DNA of 64,000 bases from Halomonas qaidamensis (GTDB taxonomy: Bacteria; Pseudomonadota; Gammaproteobacteria; Pseudomonadales; Halomonadaceae), in NCBI RefSeq assembly GCF_025917315.1, contig NZ_CP080627.1, forward strand, positions 2,914,001 to 2,978,000, given 5' to 3'. Of this stretch, positions 63,621 through 64,000 are shown piece by piece. Below the pieces are notes generated by a model. It made no database searches. It was not told the origin of the DNA and worked only from the letters and a program-made list of their open reading frames with translations. A program made the position numbers and the translations under genes. How positions within the stretch are numbered: the first letter of the stretch is position 1; every line of letters starts with the position of its first letter.

Positions 63621-63665
63621 TGCCGCGCTAATACGCTTTTACAAGCAACACTGGCGCGGCATTTT
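63621..63665 (+). terminator. Hairpin between glcF and glcG
   Basis: TGCCGCGC (63621-63628) and GCGCGGCA (63654-63661) pair across 25 bases and are followed by TTTT. Partial termination before glcG is possible. Confidence 0.45.
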
Positions 63666-63692
63666 ACTCCCCTTGATAAAAAGGAAAGATTG

Positions 63693-64000
63693 ATGCAAAC
63701 CAAAGCTGTTCTCGGCCAAACCGACGTTATTCAAGTGCTAGATGCTGCTCAAAAAGAAGCCGATAACAACGGATGGCCAGTCACCATTGCCGTAACAGAT
63801 GATGGAGGACACTTACTTGCCCTACGTCGTTTAGATAATGCTGCGCCGTTCAGTGCAGAGGTAGCGACCCAAAAAGCACGCAGTGCAGCGTTAGGTCGTA
63901 AAGAAACACAAGTTTTTGAAGAGATGATTAACGGCGGCCGTACTGCATTTTTGTCTGCTCCACTACAAGGCCTATTATCAGGTGGCGTTCCTATCATCGT
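63693..64000 (+). CDS. glcG: GlcG/HbpS-like protein, 3' end missing
   Basis: The first 102 residues of a GlcG/HbpS-family protein; the gene runs off the window. Family features are IQVLDAAQKEADNNGWPVTI, VTDDGGHLLALRRLDNA and ATQKARSAALGRKETQ. The family includes haem-binding proteins, and GlcG is regularly encoded with glcDEF, though its role in glycolate use is not established. AAGGAAA precedes the ATG by six bases. The gene is in line with glcF, 86 bases further on. Confidence 0.9.
   Translation, partial: MQTKAVLGQTDVIQVLDAAQKEADNNGWPVTIAVTDDGGHLLALRRLDNAAPFSAEVATQKARSAALGRKETQVFEEMINGGRTAFLSAPLQGLLSGGVPII

Overview
The window reads as a chromosomal segment of a moderately halophilic gammaproteobacterium of the Halomonadaceae (Halomonas/Vreelandella type). 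This is inferred from gene content (BCCT betaine/choline transporter, two TRAP systems of which one has a UspA partner, phasin, OsmC-YcaO fusion, NosP/NahK pair) and from moderate GC with dense, mostly short intergenic regions. No tRNA, rRNA, insertion sequence, prophage or CRISPR array was seen. Both ends cut through genes.

Layout. 1-6.3 kb: 3' part of a GhrA-type glyoxylate/hydroxypyruvate reductase, a DUF3108 exported protein joined to a LysO-type exporter, a fused SpmA-SpmB-like protein, a DUF3422 protein and an EamA transporter. 6.3-12.9 kb: alsT-ansA on the minus strand, an OsmC-YcaO fusion with a divergent HTH regulator, and a TetR regulator. 13.1-19.6 kb: an operon of RND adaptor, RND pump, BaeS-like kinase and BaeR-like regulator. 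19.6-26.2 kb: a lipoprotein esterase, a Spy/CpxP-like protein, a BetT-type transporter, AdhP-type alcohol dehydrogenase and an acetaldehyde dehydrogenase. 26.3-32.3 kb: a signalling block with a LuxR response regulator and a four-gene overlapping operon (Cys-free molybdopterin-fold periplasmic protein, hybrid kinase with Hpt, NosP-like FIST protein, NahK-like hybrid kinase). 32.5-41.1 kb: DUF2189 protein, uspA-TAXI TRAP, DctPQM TRAP. 41.3-47 kb: EamA, DUF192, modABC directly behind pykA. 47-55.1 kb: urate/allantoin catabolism. 55.2-57.3 kb: phasin and two glutathione transferases. 57.8 kb to the end: glycolate/lactate permease, glcDEF and the start of glcG.

The most coherent physiology is on the right. 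PuuD, UraH and UraD convert urate to allantoin, a hydantoin racemase and PuuE convert allantoin to allantoate, and a cupin aminohydrolase and AllA finish at glyoxylate plus urea. The allantoate-hydrolysing step is not in the window. Glycolate oxidase genes and the GhrA-type reductase act on the same C2 acids. Three operator systems are visible in the DNA: TTGTATACAA-like sites in both divergent regions of the urate cluster (probably for the GntR regulator encoded there), a FadR-subfamily (LldR/PdhR/GlcC-like) site before the permease, and an IclR-like TGGAAA-N3-TTTCCA site before glcD.

Another theme is short tandem repeats (12-16 bp units, all different in sequence) in or beside intergenic regions, several next to stop codons. 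All function calls are from sequence reading and family memory; no database search was run.
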